A DNA stretch of 64,000 bases from Cheiracanthium punctorium (lineage: Eukaryota > Arthropoda > Arachnida > Araneae > Cheiracanthiidae): the NCBI GenBank assembly GCA_038373885.1, contig JAWZYV010006116.1, positions 258,001 through 322,000 of the forward strand, given 5' to 3'. A program made the translations under genes and the position numbers. Position 1 is the first letter of the stretch. Each line of letters begins with the position of its first letter. The notes under the pieces are model-generated. The model was not told the origin of the DNA. It did not search any database and worked only from the letters and a program-made list of their open reading frames with translations. Below, one piece after another: positions 39,291-50,010 of this stretch.

Positions 39291-39693
39291 TGCATTCTCT
39301 CATGAAAACTTTGACATAATTTTAAATAAGCTATATGAATTAAACCTGAAATAAAAAATATTATTATAAAATGAGGACCCACCAGCCGCCCGGTAGAACT
39401 CGTCTACCGCCTCATTTCAAATAAAAATTTTTACTATGCTTTTCCACGTCACGCTAGCCTCGCATGAATGGAGACAGGGCGTAGCACAGCAGACGCGTTG
39501 TTGTTTTTGTTTCTTTAAATAATAATTAACTATGTGGAGCAAAGAAATGAACAACATCCCCAGGAGGCCTACAAACAAAAGAAATCTCCACACAGTATAC
39601 CACTGTTATTCACTTGTTAAAATGAATATATATATATATATATATTTTTTTTTATCTTTTTTTATTTTTTATTTATTTTTTATTTTTTTTTTT
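39291..39693. other. Polinton 3' spacer with hairpin
   Basis: Lies between the left terminal repeat and the polymerase stop. It holds a compound hairpin at 39371-39415: outer stem ATGAGG/CCTCAT and inner stem CGGTAGA/TCTACCG with a short loop. It lies downstream of the polymerase reading frame, so it might act in the 3' UTR; this is a guess. AT and T-rich simple sequence follows at 39627-39694. Confidence 0.5.
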
Positions 39694-42600
39694 TTACAAA
39701 CACTCATAATGGCCATGAGCGAGTGTATGCACTCCATCCTCTAAAACATATCGCTTATCATCAAAAGCGCTTAGAGCTACCTTATTCTGACAAATACTGA
39801 ATAGTTTGTGCTTCTCACTTTGGATTCGATAATTAAGTTCTTTTGTGCCGTCTAAAGATTGCAAGCATCTATAATATTGCTCATGTGTTAGGCGTTTGCG
39901 TATGACATGACGTGCAACCCCCTTTGCAGTCTTTTTTTCACAGTCTTCAGTTAAGATGGAGTACATCTTTGCTCTTAACCCCACAAATTCAAGGATAGGT
40001 TTACCATTCAACTCATCCTTGAAACATCCAATCTTCTTTTTGTTGATGCTGCTATAGAGAGGATGATCTTGCGGGTAATCTGAAGTGTCATAGATGTGGG
40101 CATATTGCTGCATATCTTGATAAACATCCTCCGTGAAAATTTCATAAGTGAGAGAGTCAGTATCCGTGAAGAGCAGATTCGCGTTACCCCCGTATTGCTT
40201 TTTTATGACATTATAGTGGAAATCATACATTATTAATTTGCTGAGTTCTAAGATGCAGAACCCAGCATAGATGGGACGATTTAATTTTAACGTTTTCTTG
40301 ATGCGTTTCACTGCCACCAGATCTTCGTTAAATACTGTGAAACTTTGGAACGTTGGACAAGCCACTCGTTTTTCGGCAATTTTTTTGTTGTTTACCAATT
40401 CGAGATTTATTCTATTTCTAACGTTCTCCATGGTCTTGCCGTATACCGAATTGTTCATGAGTTTGAAAAATCTTTTTCAAACGTTGAAGTGGCGTGCTTT
40501 CTTTTTTCAGTATTGAATTCTATATACTTCTTTAACCATGGAGACTGGTCAAATTGCAACACTTTATGAATTTTAGTAATTTTTAAGCCTAGTTGAGTAT
40601 ACAGTTGCAAATTTCTATAATGTGTAATGTAATTTTTTTTATCTTTTAAATTTGGAATTAATTTGGTTGAATTAGTATATGCTATATCTTTTATCATGAA
40701 TATTGATAAAGGCGAAAGATCCTTAAGGGTGACAGTTAATTTCTCGGGAGCTAGGGGGTAGTCATTATGTGCATCATGCAGTTCTTGGGGGTACTCCAAG
40801 TCCACTTCTAGTATGCAGCCTTGCGGTCCGTCTGCAGGCATCGATAAAATGGTGTTTATATCAATGTCTTCAGGTGATACCCACTTAAAATTACCGTGTG
40901 GTAAGCTCTGCACCATACTTTTTCCGTATAAATTGTTACAGTCGAGGTACATGATGTATGAGCTAGGCTTTGAAGGGTCATAACCCTCTAAATATTTGTT
41001 ATTGGCCTGCGCCCAGCGTTTGGTGATGGTGGATATACCTTCTCGAATGCCCCTCTCGATAAACAGATGCATGTCTATGTCCGTGAATAACTCTAGGGGT
41101 CGGTCTAACATTTTAAGGGAAGCTTGCCATGCAAGTCCCGGAGCGGTCATGAGATGTGCAGCATCCAAGTCGTAATACTGTTTGCACAGCTTCCTAAAGT
41201 TTTGGAACACATCTGCCAACTGAAGGACATCACTTTTAACATACAAGTCGTGGTACTCTCCCAGATTTTGGATGTTGAAAGCTTGCCAAACAGTTTGTGC
41301 ATGTGCGTACTCTTCATCAGAAATAGACTCCTGTGTCAAACTACTAAAAAATGCTTCTTGAGGAGGTAGGCAGGTCTCATCAAATTTCTCAAAACAGGAC
41401 ATGTACTCATAGGGGTAGACACCTTTTCTTAGCAGCAAATCTATATGTTGCGATATATTTTCCTTTAGAAGGGTGAACTTATCCTTGGGTAAATTGGAAA
41501 CTAGCTTCTCTAAGGAGGTTGACATGAATTGGAAGCTATCTATGAATTGCAGGGAGACTGATATTTTTATACTTTTTGGACAAGGAGAAGGAAATATATT
41601 TTTCTATGTTAGTTGGAATAACATCGATTTGGTGATCTTTAAATTTTCCTAGTCCTTGCATTATTATATGGCTGTCATAGTTCTTGCTATTATGCATGAC
41701 CACGGGGATCTTCTTCTGCAGACGGTACTTTAAATTGCATTTATTATGCAAAGCCCCTCTGTAACGACCGGTAAGATGATCATGATCCCTTACACGATCA
41801 TTACCTAACGACTTCTTACATAAAAAGCAGTTCACCGTCTTCTGAAAAGCCTGCTCATCTTGCGGGGACATCTGGATGGGAACGTTTGCTGTTAATTTAG
41901 CAGACAGTTCATCTTTTTCCTTAATCAAATTTGATAAAAAATGATCCACTGCATTGGGTCCTCTATAATATTGAATGGGCTTGTACGATTTACCATCAGG
42001 CCCTACAATGATATAAGCATATCCACATGCCATGTGCTGACTCTGCTTGTGGGTGAAGGACTGCCGAGGGTTCGGTTCTGCCGCGCTGATCGGGATAATT
42101 AAAGACTCAAAATCTGCATAAACGATATAGGGAAGAGGATGTTGATAGTGTTGTTTCTTAAAATATAACAAACTATCTTCTTCTGTGGGCATGTAAATTT
42201 TTTGTATTGCATGTTCCTTACAATACGGTATGTGTTCTTTTAAACTCCTCTCTTCCATAAATCGATGCATGCATCGATAACAGTAATAAGTTTGGCCATT
42301 GTAGTGTGTTAAATCAGATAGCAGTCTTGAAAAACTTCTAATGAGACAATAATGTTGAGTCTCTTCATTGGCAATGAGTAATAAATTAATGCAGTCTTCA
42401 TCTTCTCGGTTTGAAATAAACAAAGGGAAGACTTCCTTTTCATATCCAAACACATTAATTCTTAAGTTGTTCAGTTTTTCTATGAGAGGCATTTTTGATA
42501 TGGGTACCGGAAACTGTATATTTCCCATCTTAATTTCCTCTTCGAAGGCTTCATAATGATGCATTCGTTCAGGATTTAGTGATCGATCGATATTCATCAT

Positions 42601-45600
42601 ATGAGCAAGTAAACACCATATCAAGCACTTTTGATCTTCATTTTTGATATTAACTATTGCCTTCTTAGCTGCAAGTTGAGGGGGGAGGGGGATGTAACTG
42701 CTCGCCGCTAAAGGATGGTAGACTGCACAACAAAGTTCTAATTTTAAAATTTTGTGCAATACCCAACCGGAACCTCTCTGTGTAAACTCATCAAAAGATT
42801 TCTCGATTTTTTCTTGGGCCTCTTTAATATGCTTTTCAATGGTAAAGGGTGCAAGCTCAATTAGACTTTTGCACCGGAAGTGGCAAGTGATTATATCTTC
42901 CTCAACCTCTTGGCTTATGCGCGACATCTGAACTTTTAATACCGCGTACCACTTGATTGGATTATCTTCTAGTTCCTCATGCAAATATTGATTCACTTTA
43001 GGTGAAGCTTCCTCGAAAAACAATTTTAAATCCGCTTCGTTTTCTTCACTAGGCTCTATCTTGTGGGATGAAAAAACATCCAAAATTTTTTGTTTTTTCG
43101 CCCGTTTTGAATTAGAAGTGGATGGACCTGCCTTGCGTTTTTTATGGCTTACGCGGATATGCTCCTGGAGTTCAGTTTTTAGTGAAAATTGGAGGGGGCA
43201 CTCGCTGCACCTAAATCCTCTAGAGTGTATTTTAAAATGCCGATTTAAATCATATTGCCTGGCAAAGCTTTTCTGGCACACTTCACATGTAAAGGGTTTA
43301 ATGCCAGCATGGATCTTCATATGTTGAGTTAAATTTTTCTTCAGAGTGAAGGATTTTCCACACTGGTCGCAGATCTATAAAAGTTCCAAAAAATGCGACT
43401 TTAGAATACTTATTTAAACCCACATACAATAAACCTACTATAAAAATACCCTAACCTATGTATGGATTGTACCCTAGTAAATAAATACAAGTAACCTATT
43501 TCGTACCTTAGACTCAACACTCGTAAAATAGACTTACCATACTTTTTAACATAAAATACACAATAAAAAAACAATCATACCTTAGAATATATTCAATAAA
43601 AACCCAATCCTATCAACACCAAAATTTTTTTAAACCATAAACACATTTTTTAAAAGTAATCAACTTAGAAAAAACACATTTTTAAATAAACAACGCTAAA
43701 TTTTTTAAAACCATAAACACATTTTTTAAAAGTAGAAAAAAAATATTTTTAATTAAATAAAGCTAAGCGTATCAACGCTAAATTTTTTTAAACCATAAAC
43801 ACATTTTTTAAAAGTAACCAACTTAGAAAAAAAATATTTTTAAATAAATAAACACAGCGTATCAACGCTAAATTTTTTTAAACCATAAACACATTTTTTA
43901 AAAGTAGAAAAAATATATCAACCCATTTTTAAATAAATAAACAAAGCGTATCAACGCTAAATTTTTTTAAACCATAAACACATTTTTTAAAAGTAACCAA
44001 CTTAGAAAAAAAATATTTTTAAATAAATAAACACAGCGTATCAACGCTAAATTTTTTTAAACCATAAACACATTTTTAAAATAAATAAACACACCAAAAT
44101 TTTTTTAAACCATAAACACATTTTTAAAATAAATAAACACACCAAAATTTTTTTAAACCATAAACACATTTTTTAAAAGTAGAAAAAATACATCAACCCA
44201 TTTTTAACTAAATAAACACAGCGTATCAACGCTAAATTTTTTAAAACTATGGTATGCATTTTTAAAATAAATAAACACAGCATATCAACGCTAAATTTTT
44301 TAAAGCATAAACACACATTTTTTAAAAGTAGAAAAAATATATCAATCCATTTTTAAATAAATAAACACACCAAAATTTTTTTTTAACCATAAACACAGTT
44401 TTAAAAAGTAGAAAAAATACATCAATCGATTTTTAAAATAAGCGTATCAACGCTAAAAATTTAAAAGTATTCACACCACATGAACCCTAAGTACTTTTTA
44501 ATATAAACATACCTTACTAAAAATATATTTGCAGCATGCACACATTTTTATCATTTGAAATAATTACCTAAACTTAAAAAGTGCAAGTGCACTAAACATA
44601 TAAATTTTTAAATATCCCTTTACACTCAACTCTTATTAAAACATGAACTGGAAGTGATCCAAACACACATGTCTTTTACTTAACTCAAAATGTCTGCGTA
44701 TATAAACATAGTACTAATTAAATATAAAAATACCGATTTCACTTAAGCAGCATTACATAATAAAATTTCATTATTTATTTACGGATTAAGCATAACGCTA
44801 AAAATCTGATGTATAGTAAAAGTGTTCTAAGTACTTTTTAATTTATGTCATTAATACACTCAATCTTACTGAGTACTTATTATCAGAACATGAGACACAC
44901 TTTGATAATCATCCTTCTAATAAAAGTATCAATTTTACTTCGCATCGTTTTTAAATAAATATTGAATAACCTCTTATTTTTAAATACACTGATACGATGC
45001 TTTTCTTTAAAATATACTTTAAAATAACACTTACGTGACCAGTAGAGGGTCCCGCTTGTAAATCACTAGGTACCTCTTGAGCATCGGTGGATCCTGGTTG
45101 AGAATCCCAATTGATAGATTTATCCAAATCATTCGGGTTCTCTACAATGTCAAGAATTTGATGAAGATCCTCCAGGGGGATCCCGAATTCATTCAACTGA
45201 AAAATATAAAAAATAGAATTAGGTTATTGCAACATAATACTTTATTCATTAAACAAGCTTTTCACTACGCTAATAAATACTACTTAATTATCTAAACAAA
45301 CTTTTCATTACGCTAATAAATACTACTTAATTACCGAAACAAGCTTTTCATTACGCTAATAAATACTACTTAACTACCTAAACAAACTTTTCATTACACT
45401 AATAAATTAAATAAACAAGCTTTTCATTACGTTTATAAATACTACTTAATTACCTAAACAAGCTTTTAATTACGCTAATAAATACTACTTAATTAAATAA
45501 ACAAACTTTTCATTATGCTATTACCTAAACATGTTTTTATTTAACCAATTGCCTAAACACAAGTTTACACGGAATAAAACTTATTAATAATAGCGTGCGT

Positions 45601-45798
45601 GAAATCTAAGCTTTAAACATATTAAATGTACTAGAAACATTCAACCTAACAACATAATCTCACTTTTAAAAATGAGTCTAAATAATACACCAAAATTTAA
45701 AATAAGCTCATTATATTGTTAAATAAAATAAAATAAAAAAGAAATGTACTTACTTTCTCGTCTGAAAAATCCAAAGTGTTATTCACTGAAGAAGTCAT
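39694..45798 (-). CDS. polB: protein-primed family B DNA polymerase (three exons, two frameshifts)
   Basis: Replicates the element from a protein primer at its termini. Exon 1 is 45798-45754 (15 codons, then GTAAGT). Exon 2 is 45196-45035 (54 codons, between TTTTTCAG and GTAAGT). Exon 3 is 43374-39694 (after TTTTATAG). All junctions are phase 0. Exon 3 opens with three C2H2 zinc fingers (CDQCGKSF.., CEVCQKSF.., CSECPLQF..), then the exonuclease motif DFE (43320-41536 part, residue 403), a Cys/His endonuclease-VII-like cluster (CFLCKKSL, DHDHLTG, CNL), and a second exonuclease motif HNSKNYD. Downstream come the third exonuclease motif YVKSD, polymerase motif A (DCNNLYG), motif B (NNSVYGK) and motif C (DTDS). 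Single-base frameshifts near 41,548 and near 40,463 split exon 3 into three open pieces. The intact protein would be about 1,290 residues, usual for the family. Splicing is predicted from sequence only. Confidence 0.88.
43375..45034 (-). repeat. polymerase intron 2, filled with AT-rich minisatellite
   Basis: The intron is 1660 bp with GTAAGT donor and TTTTATAG acceptor. From about 43620 to 44465 it is a tandem array of roughly 85-90-bp units built from GCGTATCAACGCTAAATTT, TTTAAACCATAAACACATTT and AAAGTAGAAAAAATA modules, in varied order. It explains why this 1.6-kb stretch has no coding frame. Array length is likely variable between copies. Confidence 0.7.
45197..45753 (-). repeat. polymerase intron 1, with 47-bp tandem repeat
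   Basis: The 557-bp intron carries about six to seven copies of a unit (AAACAAGCTTTTCATTACGC, then TAATAAATACTACTTAATTA) at about 45248-45530. Donor GTAAGT and acceptor ATTTTTCAG are both good. The unit is unrelated to the one in intron 2. Confidence 0.7.
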
Positions 45799-46270
45799 TG
45801 TCGAATACAACTTTGCTAAAAAGTTTTTAAAGAAAAGAAATAAAACACGTCTTGATAGTATGAGAGCTGAACAAAAATTCGTGCACACTTTTCGGTGAAC
45901 AGAATAGAAATGATCTCCTTATCTGCTATCCTTATAGTAGTAGAGGGAGATAAGGGACCCTCCCGATTACTCAATAAACATTGGTCATCTTAGAACTGCT
46001 CACCTTTTCTGATAAGCCAATGTGTGAAGATTAGAACCTCCCGATGACTCAATAAACATTGGTCATCTTAGAACTGCCCACCTTTTCTGATAAGCCAACG
46101 ATTCCCCCGCTTAATCGCTGATAAGCCAATGATACCCCCAATTACTCATGCACAGCATTGATAACTGGTAGGAACACTATAAGCCATTTCTAGTTTAAAT
46201 TTCTATTCGTTCGGACGCAATTTTACTCGCTCTTGCTTTATAGTTTTTAAAAGTGTTTTAAAGTTCAAAA
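45799..46270. promoter_or_regulatory. divergent promoter region with direct repeats
   Basis: The 472-bp gap lies between the start codons of the leftward polymerase gene and the rightward AlkB-like gene. A unit of about 64 bp occurs twice (45958-46022 and 46037-46100; both contain ACTCAATAAACATTGGTCAT and TTTTCTGATAAGCCAA). A third partial copy (GCTGATAAGCCAATGATACC) lies at about 46117-46140. Close to the AlkB start is GTTCGGACGC, which could serve as an initiator or downstream element. Regulatory function is inferred from position only. Confidence 0.5.
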
Positions 46271-47728
46271 ATGACTTCTAATAAAGATCAACTAAATTTT
46301 GATTATACTCCAGAGTTTTATACTCAAAGTGATGCAGATAAAATATTCAACGAGCTATTGGAGCTACCATTTCAAACGCCCACTCTGCAAATTTCGGGTA
46401 AACAATATACCCCCAATCGCAAGGTGCTGGCTTTCGGTGATGATGGATTAAGCTATGAGTTTTCAGGAGCATCTGTTGAAACTCATCCCTGGTGCCCCCT
46501 TCTACAGAAGCTGCGTGATGATGTGCAAAAAGTGACGAGTCAACAGTTCAACTACGTGCTGCTGAATTATTACCCAGACGGGACTTCAAAAATTGGACAT
46601 CATAAGGATAATGAAAGCAGTCTAGACCCGTCCGTGCCGATTTGTGTACTAAGTTTCGGTGCTCAAAGAAGCATCGAATTTAAAAGACCGAATTGCGATA
46701 TGGTGTCTATTCAGCTTGCTCACGGTTCCCTCTACCAAATGAAACACCCAACGAATAAACTATTCACGCACGGAATACCCGCTGAACCTGACGTTAAAGA
46801 ATCCAGGATTAGCGTGACTTTTAGAAAATTAGTGCCTTCCACTCGTAAACGTAAATTAAACTCTATTACTACCCCTGCTCAGAAAAAGAGTAACGTGGAG
46901 GACTCTTTTATACCCAGCGGTGACTGGTTGGAGCAACTCTATGAAGAGAGGAACAGTCTTCTCAGCTGGTGGTCACTCGAATGGGGTATGTTTATATTGT
47001 TATACTGTGATAAAGAAAAAGGAATTCGTCTGCATATTCGCGAGTGTAACTACATAAACGAATATGAATGGTTTCCTACCAAAAGAGGGATACTTATGCT
47101 GCCTCAAACGTGGGCTGAACTGAGTGAAAAACTCTGTGATTTCAATTTGCATTATTCTAATACCTCGTTTATTGCTAACAATCAGTTAGCTGTATTTAGA
47201 CATGACGAGGAATATTGCGTGCTCCAACAAATTTTTCGAAATGAGGATGTGTATTCTTTAAAACCATCATGTGCTAAATTGTGTGAAAGCCAAATATTAA
47301 AATTAAATGAGATTTCACCAACAATAACGCAAATTCTTGTGGATATTCTTTTTACTGTGTACTTACCACAACTCTTATGTGTAAATTTGACACCCTGTCA
47401 GCAAGACATGCATGACAGTGCTTCAGTGAGCAAAGAGAACATTTATAAAGAATGTATACAAGAACTTCGATTTATTGTAAATAAACTCTTTTCGTGTGAA
47501 GGGTGTAAGGTAAACTCACCCGGACAAAACAGACATTGCTGTTTACAGTTGTCCGATGCGGACAAATTTCATCGCGTTGGTAAAAAATGTTATCTTTACC
47601 TGAATATGCATACTATTGCAAAGACATTAAAAGATCAATATTGTAAATGCAACTTCAATAAGGAATTTTTCAACTCGCTGTGTGTAAAGGATTATATGCA
47701 ATTTATTGAAAGTGAGTTTAAATTATAG
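46271..47728 (+). CDS. AlkB-type dioxygenase fused to PC4-like ssDNA-binding domain
   Basis: The 485-residue protein is the only rightward gene of the Polinton. Residues 1-188 form an ALKBH2/3-like 2-oxoglutarate/Fe(II) dioxygenase: NYYPDG (99-104), the iron ligands H111-x-D113 and H167, and the 2-oxoglutarate arginine in RISVTFR (179-185). This family removes alkyl groups from DNA or RNA bases. A basic linker (190-207, KRKR) may be a nuclear signal. Residues about 235-290 resemble the PC4/p15 coactivator domain: an IREC.. strand (257-260), PTKRGI (269-274), then a QTWAELSEKL helix (279-288). The C-terminal 100 residues hold a Cys/His pattern (C409, C412, P417, H422, C423/C424, C440), probably zinc-binding. 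All key AlkB residues are present and the frame is unbroken. Repair or protection of element DNA during replication is an inference. The PC4 call is less certain than AlkB. Confidence 0.85.
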   Translation: MTSNKDQLNFDYTPEFYTQSDADKIFNELLELPFQTPTLQISGKQYTPNRKVLAFGDDGLSYEFSGASVETHPWCPLLQKLRDDVQKVTSQQFNYVLLNYYPDGTSKIGHHKDNESSLDPSVPICVLSFGAQRSIEFKRPNCDMVSIQLAHGSLYQMKHPTNKLFTHGIPAEPDVKESRISVTFRKLVPSTRKRKLNSITTPAQKKSNVEDSFIPSGDWLEQLYEERNSLLSWWSLEWGMFILLYCDKEKGIRLHIRECNYINEYEWFPTKRGILMLPQTWAELSEKLCDFNLHYSNTSFIANNQLAVFRHDEEYCVLQQIFRNEDVYSLKPSCAKLCESQILKLNEISPTITQILVDILFTVYLPQLLCVNLTPCQQDMHDSASVSKENIYKECIQELRFIVNKLFSCEGCKVNSPGQNRHCCLQLSDADKFHRVGKKCYLYLNMHTIAKTLKDQYCKCNFNKEFFNSLCVKDYMQFIESEFKL

Positions 47729-48957
47729 TATGTAAAAAAAAATGTGTTGATTTGTACCTAATTTGTTTTTATTTCTGTGTATATGTGTCTATTTATTTTA
47801 AAATCTTTACTAAAATAATTTTTAATTCATCTAAAAATAATGTTTAATAAGAAAAGTATTTTAATTTATCAAGAAAAAAAATTAATCCAGTTTAAATATT
47901 TTCAAATGTTTTTATTTTTAAGTACTTAATTTTAAAGTGCATTTATTTTTAATCTATATCAAGAAAAAAAAAATTAATCCAGTTTAAATATTTTAAAATG
48001 TTTTTATTTTTAAGTACTTAATTTTAAAGTGCATTTATTTTTAAAAGTGTTTTTAATTTATATCAAGAAAAAAAATTAATCCAGTTTAAATATTTTCAAA
48101 TGTTTTTATTTTTAAGTACTTAATTTTAAAGTGCATTTATTTTTAATCTATATCAAGAAAAAAAATTAATCCAGTTTAAATATTTTCAAATGTTTTTATT
48201 TTTAAGTACTTAATTTTAAAGTGCATTTATTTTTAAAAGTGTTTTTAATTTATCAAGAAAATTTTTTTTTTTAATCAGGAGCTGACTTAAACTAAAATAA
48301 TTTTAAAATGTTTTTAATTTATCAAGAAAAATTTTTAAACTATTTTTTATTTTTTTTATTTTGAAACGTTTACTTATTTCTTTAATTGTAAAATAATTTC
48401 TAAAAGTAATTCATTTTTAACATATTCAGAATTATAAAAGGGATACCTTAAAACGTATAAGGTTTTATTCATGCATGTTGTATTTAAATGAGTGTCTTAG
48501 AACAAATAAGGTTTTATTCAAGAAATAATTTTTCTTGTGGGGGGTAAATATTATATCCCTCTTAATTTGAATATCTCTTTGCATTTAAAAAAAATTACAA
48601 AGTAGCAATATCTTGCATCGCAGGAGATTGTGCTGTTTGATAATATTATCTATTACAGATCATTTCCTGTTTTAGCAAGTAAGATACACAAAGTTAGTTT
48701 ATCTCTCAATGCAAATCATTTCCTGTTTTACCAAGTAAGATACACAAAGTTAGTTTTTCTCTCAAGTAGATAAATATATTTTAATTTGTTCTACACTTAG
48801 TACATTTCCTGTGAAACAGGAGAAGTAAACTAGGATACATTATATCAATAGTTTGATTATCAGAGGATGTAGACACATGGGTTATTTACAGTTGATTACT
48901 ATTTCTGTGCTTTACGTGGGAAAAAGACGATAAACAATTTAGAAAGAATCAAATATT
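47729..48957. repeat. Polinton spacer between convergent genes, tandem repeats
   Basis: Separates the 3' ends of the AlkB-like gene and the leftward 228-residue gene. A unit around ATCAAGAAAAAAAATTAATC, CAGTTTAAATATTTT and AGTACTTAATTTTAAAGTGC repeats at 47868, 47958, 48062 and 48152, with a partial copy at 48252. Spacing alternates about 90 and 104 bp, so the true period is a dimer of about 190 bp. A separate 50-bp unit (ATCATTTCCTGTTTTA.CAAG...) is duplicated at 48659-48708 and 48715-48764. No coding frame. Confidence 0.7.
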
Positions 48958-49644
48958 TTATTCAAAATCCCACTTTACATTTTCTAAAGACTTCCGCTTG
49001 GAAGGTTTCACATTTTCTAGTCTACGTGATTTTACAGGTGGATTGCGTTTTACAGGAGGCTCCGTTTTAATAAAAGCATGCTGATTTTTTATAAAATGTC
49101 TAGGAATATTCAGGTCTTCCATTGCTTTTAAAAATATGTCTCTGCCACTAATGTCCGTTTTCCTTCGTGTGGTGAAAATCATATTGAACAGGTCAGCCAC
49201 ATTGGATGAGGGAATGTTTTCATTTTTATACATGAGTTGTCCATTTTGATCCCAGTGTAGTACACTCGGATTTCTTTTTAACAATTCCAATAGAGTCGCT
49301 GCCTGTCTTTTCATTGAACCAGGTACAGAATTTAAAATAATGTCGTCATAGGGATTTTTCTCTTGCTGTATAATTTCTTCTTGCGGTTGCGATGAAGCAG
49401 CTGGTTGTACACGCCATGATGAATCCGCTTCTACATTAAGTTGTACAGGTAATGATGAATTATAGTTTTCCATGTTTAGTTTTTTTCTTAAAAGGGCATA
49501 ATATAGTTTCACTTTGTCGTGCTCACTTTGACGACTATTCAATATTTTCATCATTTCTTTATCAAATTCACTCATTTGCTGTTCCGTTGGCACATGTCTG
49601 TTCAAAACCTCTTCTGGGAGAGCATACTTCTTTGCAAACTCCAT
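48958..49644 (-). CDS. Polinton accessory protein of unknown function, 228 aa
   Basis: I recognise this as a type of protein found in many Polintons but know no function. The N-terminal third is charged and helical, followed by a low-complexity Gln/Glu/Ser linker (about residues 75-97). Then comes the conserved-looking core VPGSMKRQAATLLELLKRNP, VLHWDQNGQLMYKNENIP and a helical DLFNMIF region, and a Lys/Arg-rich C-terminus (KPSKRK). It starts 6 bp after the stop of the 107-residue gene and is the last gene of the leftward block. Association with DNA or the virion core is a guess from the basic tail. Confidence 0.7.
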   Translation of the reverse strand: MEFAKKYALPEEVLNRHVPTEQQMSEFDKEMMKILNSRQSEHDKVKLYYALLRKKLNMENYNSSLPVQLNVEADSSWRVQPAASSQPQEEIIQQEKNPYDDIILNSVPGSMKRQAATLLELLKRNPSVLHWDQNGQLMYKNENIPSSNVADLFNMIFTTRRKTDISGRDIFLKAMEDLNIPRHFIKNQHAFIKTEPPVKRNPPVKSRRLENVKPSKRKSLENVKWDFE

Positions 49645-49650
49645 TCAGAA

Positions 49651-49974
49651 TCATGAACGGGGTATGAGACTTGTAAGTACCGACAGGGCAGCAGGTAATA
49701 AAATATTTAAAAATCCCCCTTTTTGAACAATCAGCTTACGTTTAACATATAATGGGGATTTAGTAGCAAGCTTTCGTAGAGTATTCTTGTGTTTTTTTAA
49801 AGAGGTCTTTTGCTTAGGGGAAAGCGGAATGTTTCCTTTTAATAAATTAAGACTACAATTGCAGATTAATCGGATACAAGAGTTTGGGAGCTTTTTTAAA
49901 AGACTTTTTCGTAATTTGATAGGACAAATTTGTAAAAGTTGCAGGCGATTAAGATCCTTTTTGCATGGTGTCAT
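49651..49974 (-). CDS. small basic Polinton protein with hydrophobic C-terminus
   Basis: The 107-residue protein is strongly basic over its first 85 residues, with many Lys/Arg and several Cys. It ends with KGGFLNILLPAALSVLTSLI, a Gly-Gly plus hydrophobic/amphipathic segment. The combination of a basic body and a KGGFL..LLP tail recurs in Polintons and recalls small adenovirus-like core or membrane-active peptides; I infer packaging or membrane penetration, not proven. It lies between the ATPase and the 228-residue gene in the leftward block, with very short spacers. Confidence 0.65.
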   Translation of the reverse strand: MTPCKKDLNRLQLLQICPIKLRKSLLKKLPNSCIRLICNCSLNLLKGNIPLSPKQKTSLKKHKNTLRKLATKSPLYVKRKLIVQKGGFLNILLPAALSVLTSLIPRS

Positions 49975-50010
49975 CTTGCAAACTAAATAAAAATTTCAGA
50001 ATGTTTCTAT

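Noticed and set aside
44951..45196. Separate small gene of 81 residues at 45 kb
   Set aside because: Its first 54 codons are bounded by acceptor and donor sites and fit as polymerase exon 2; the rest is intron read-through.
43620..45530. CRISPR-like repeat arrays in the polymerase introns
   Set aside because: This is eukaryotic DNA; units lack fixed repeats with unique spacers and behave as minisatellites.
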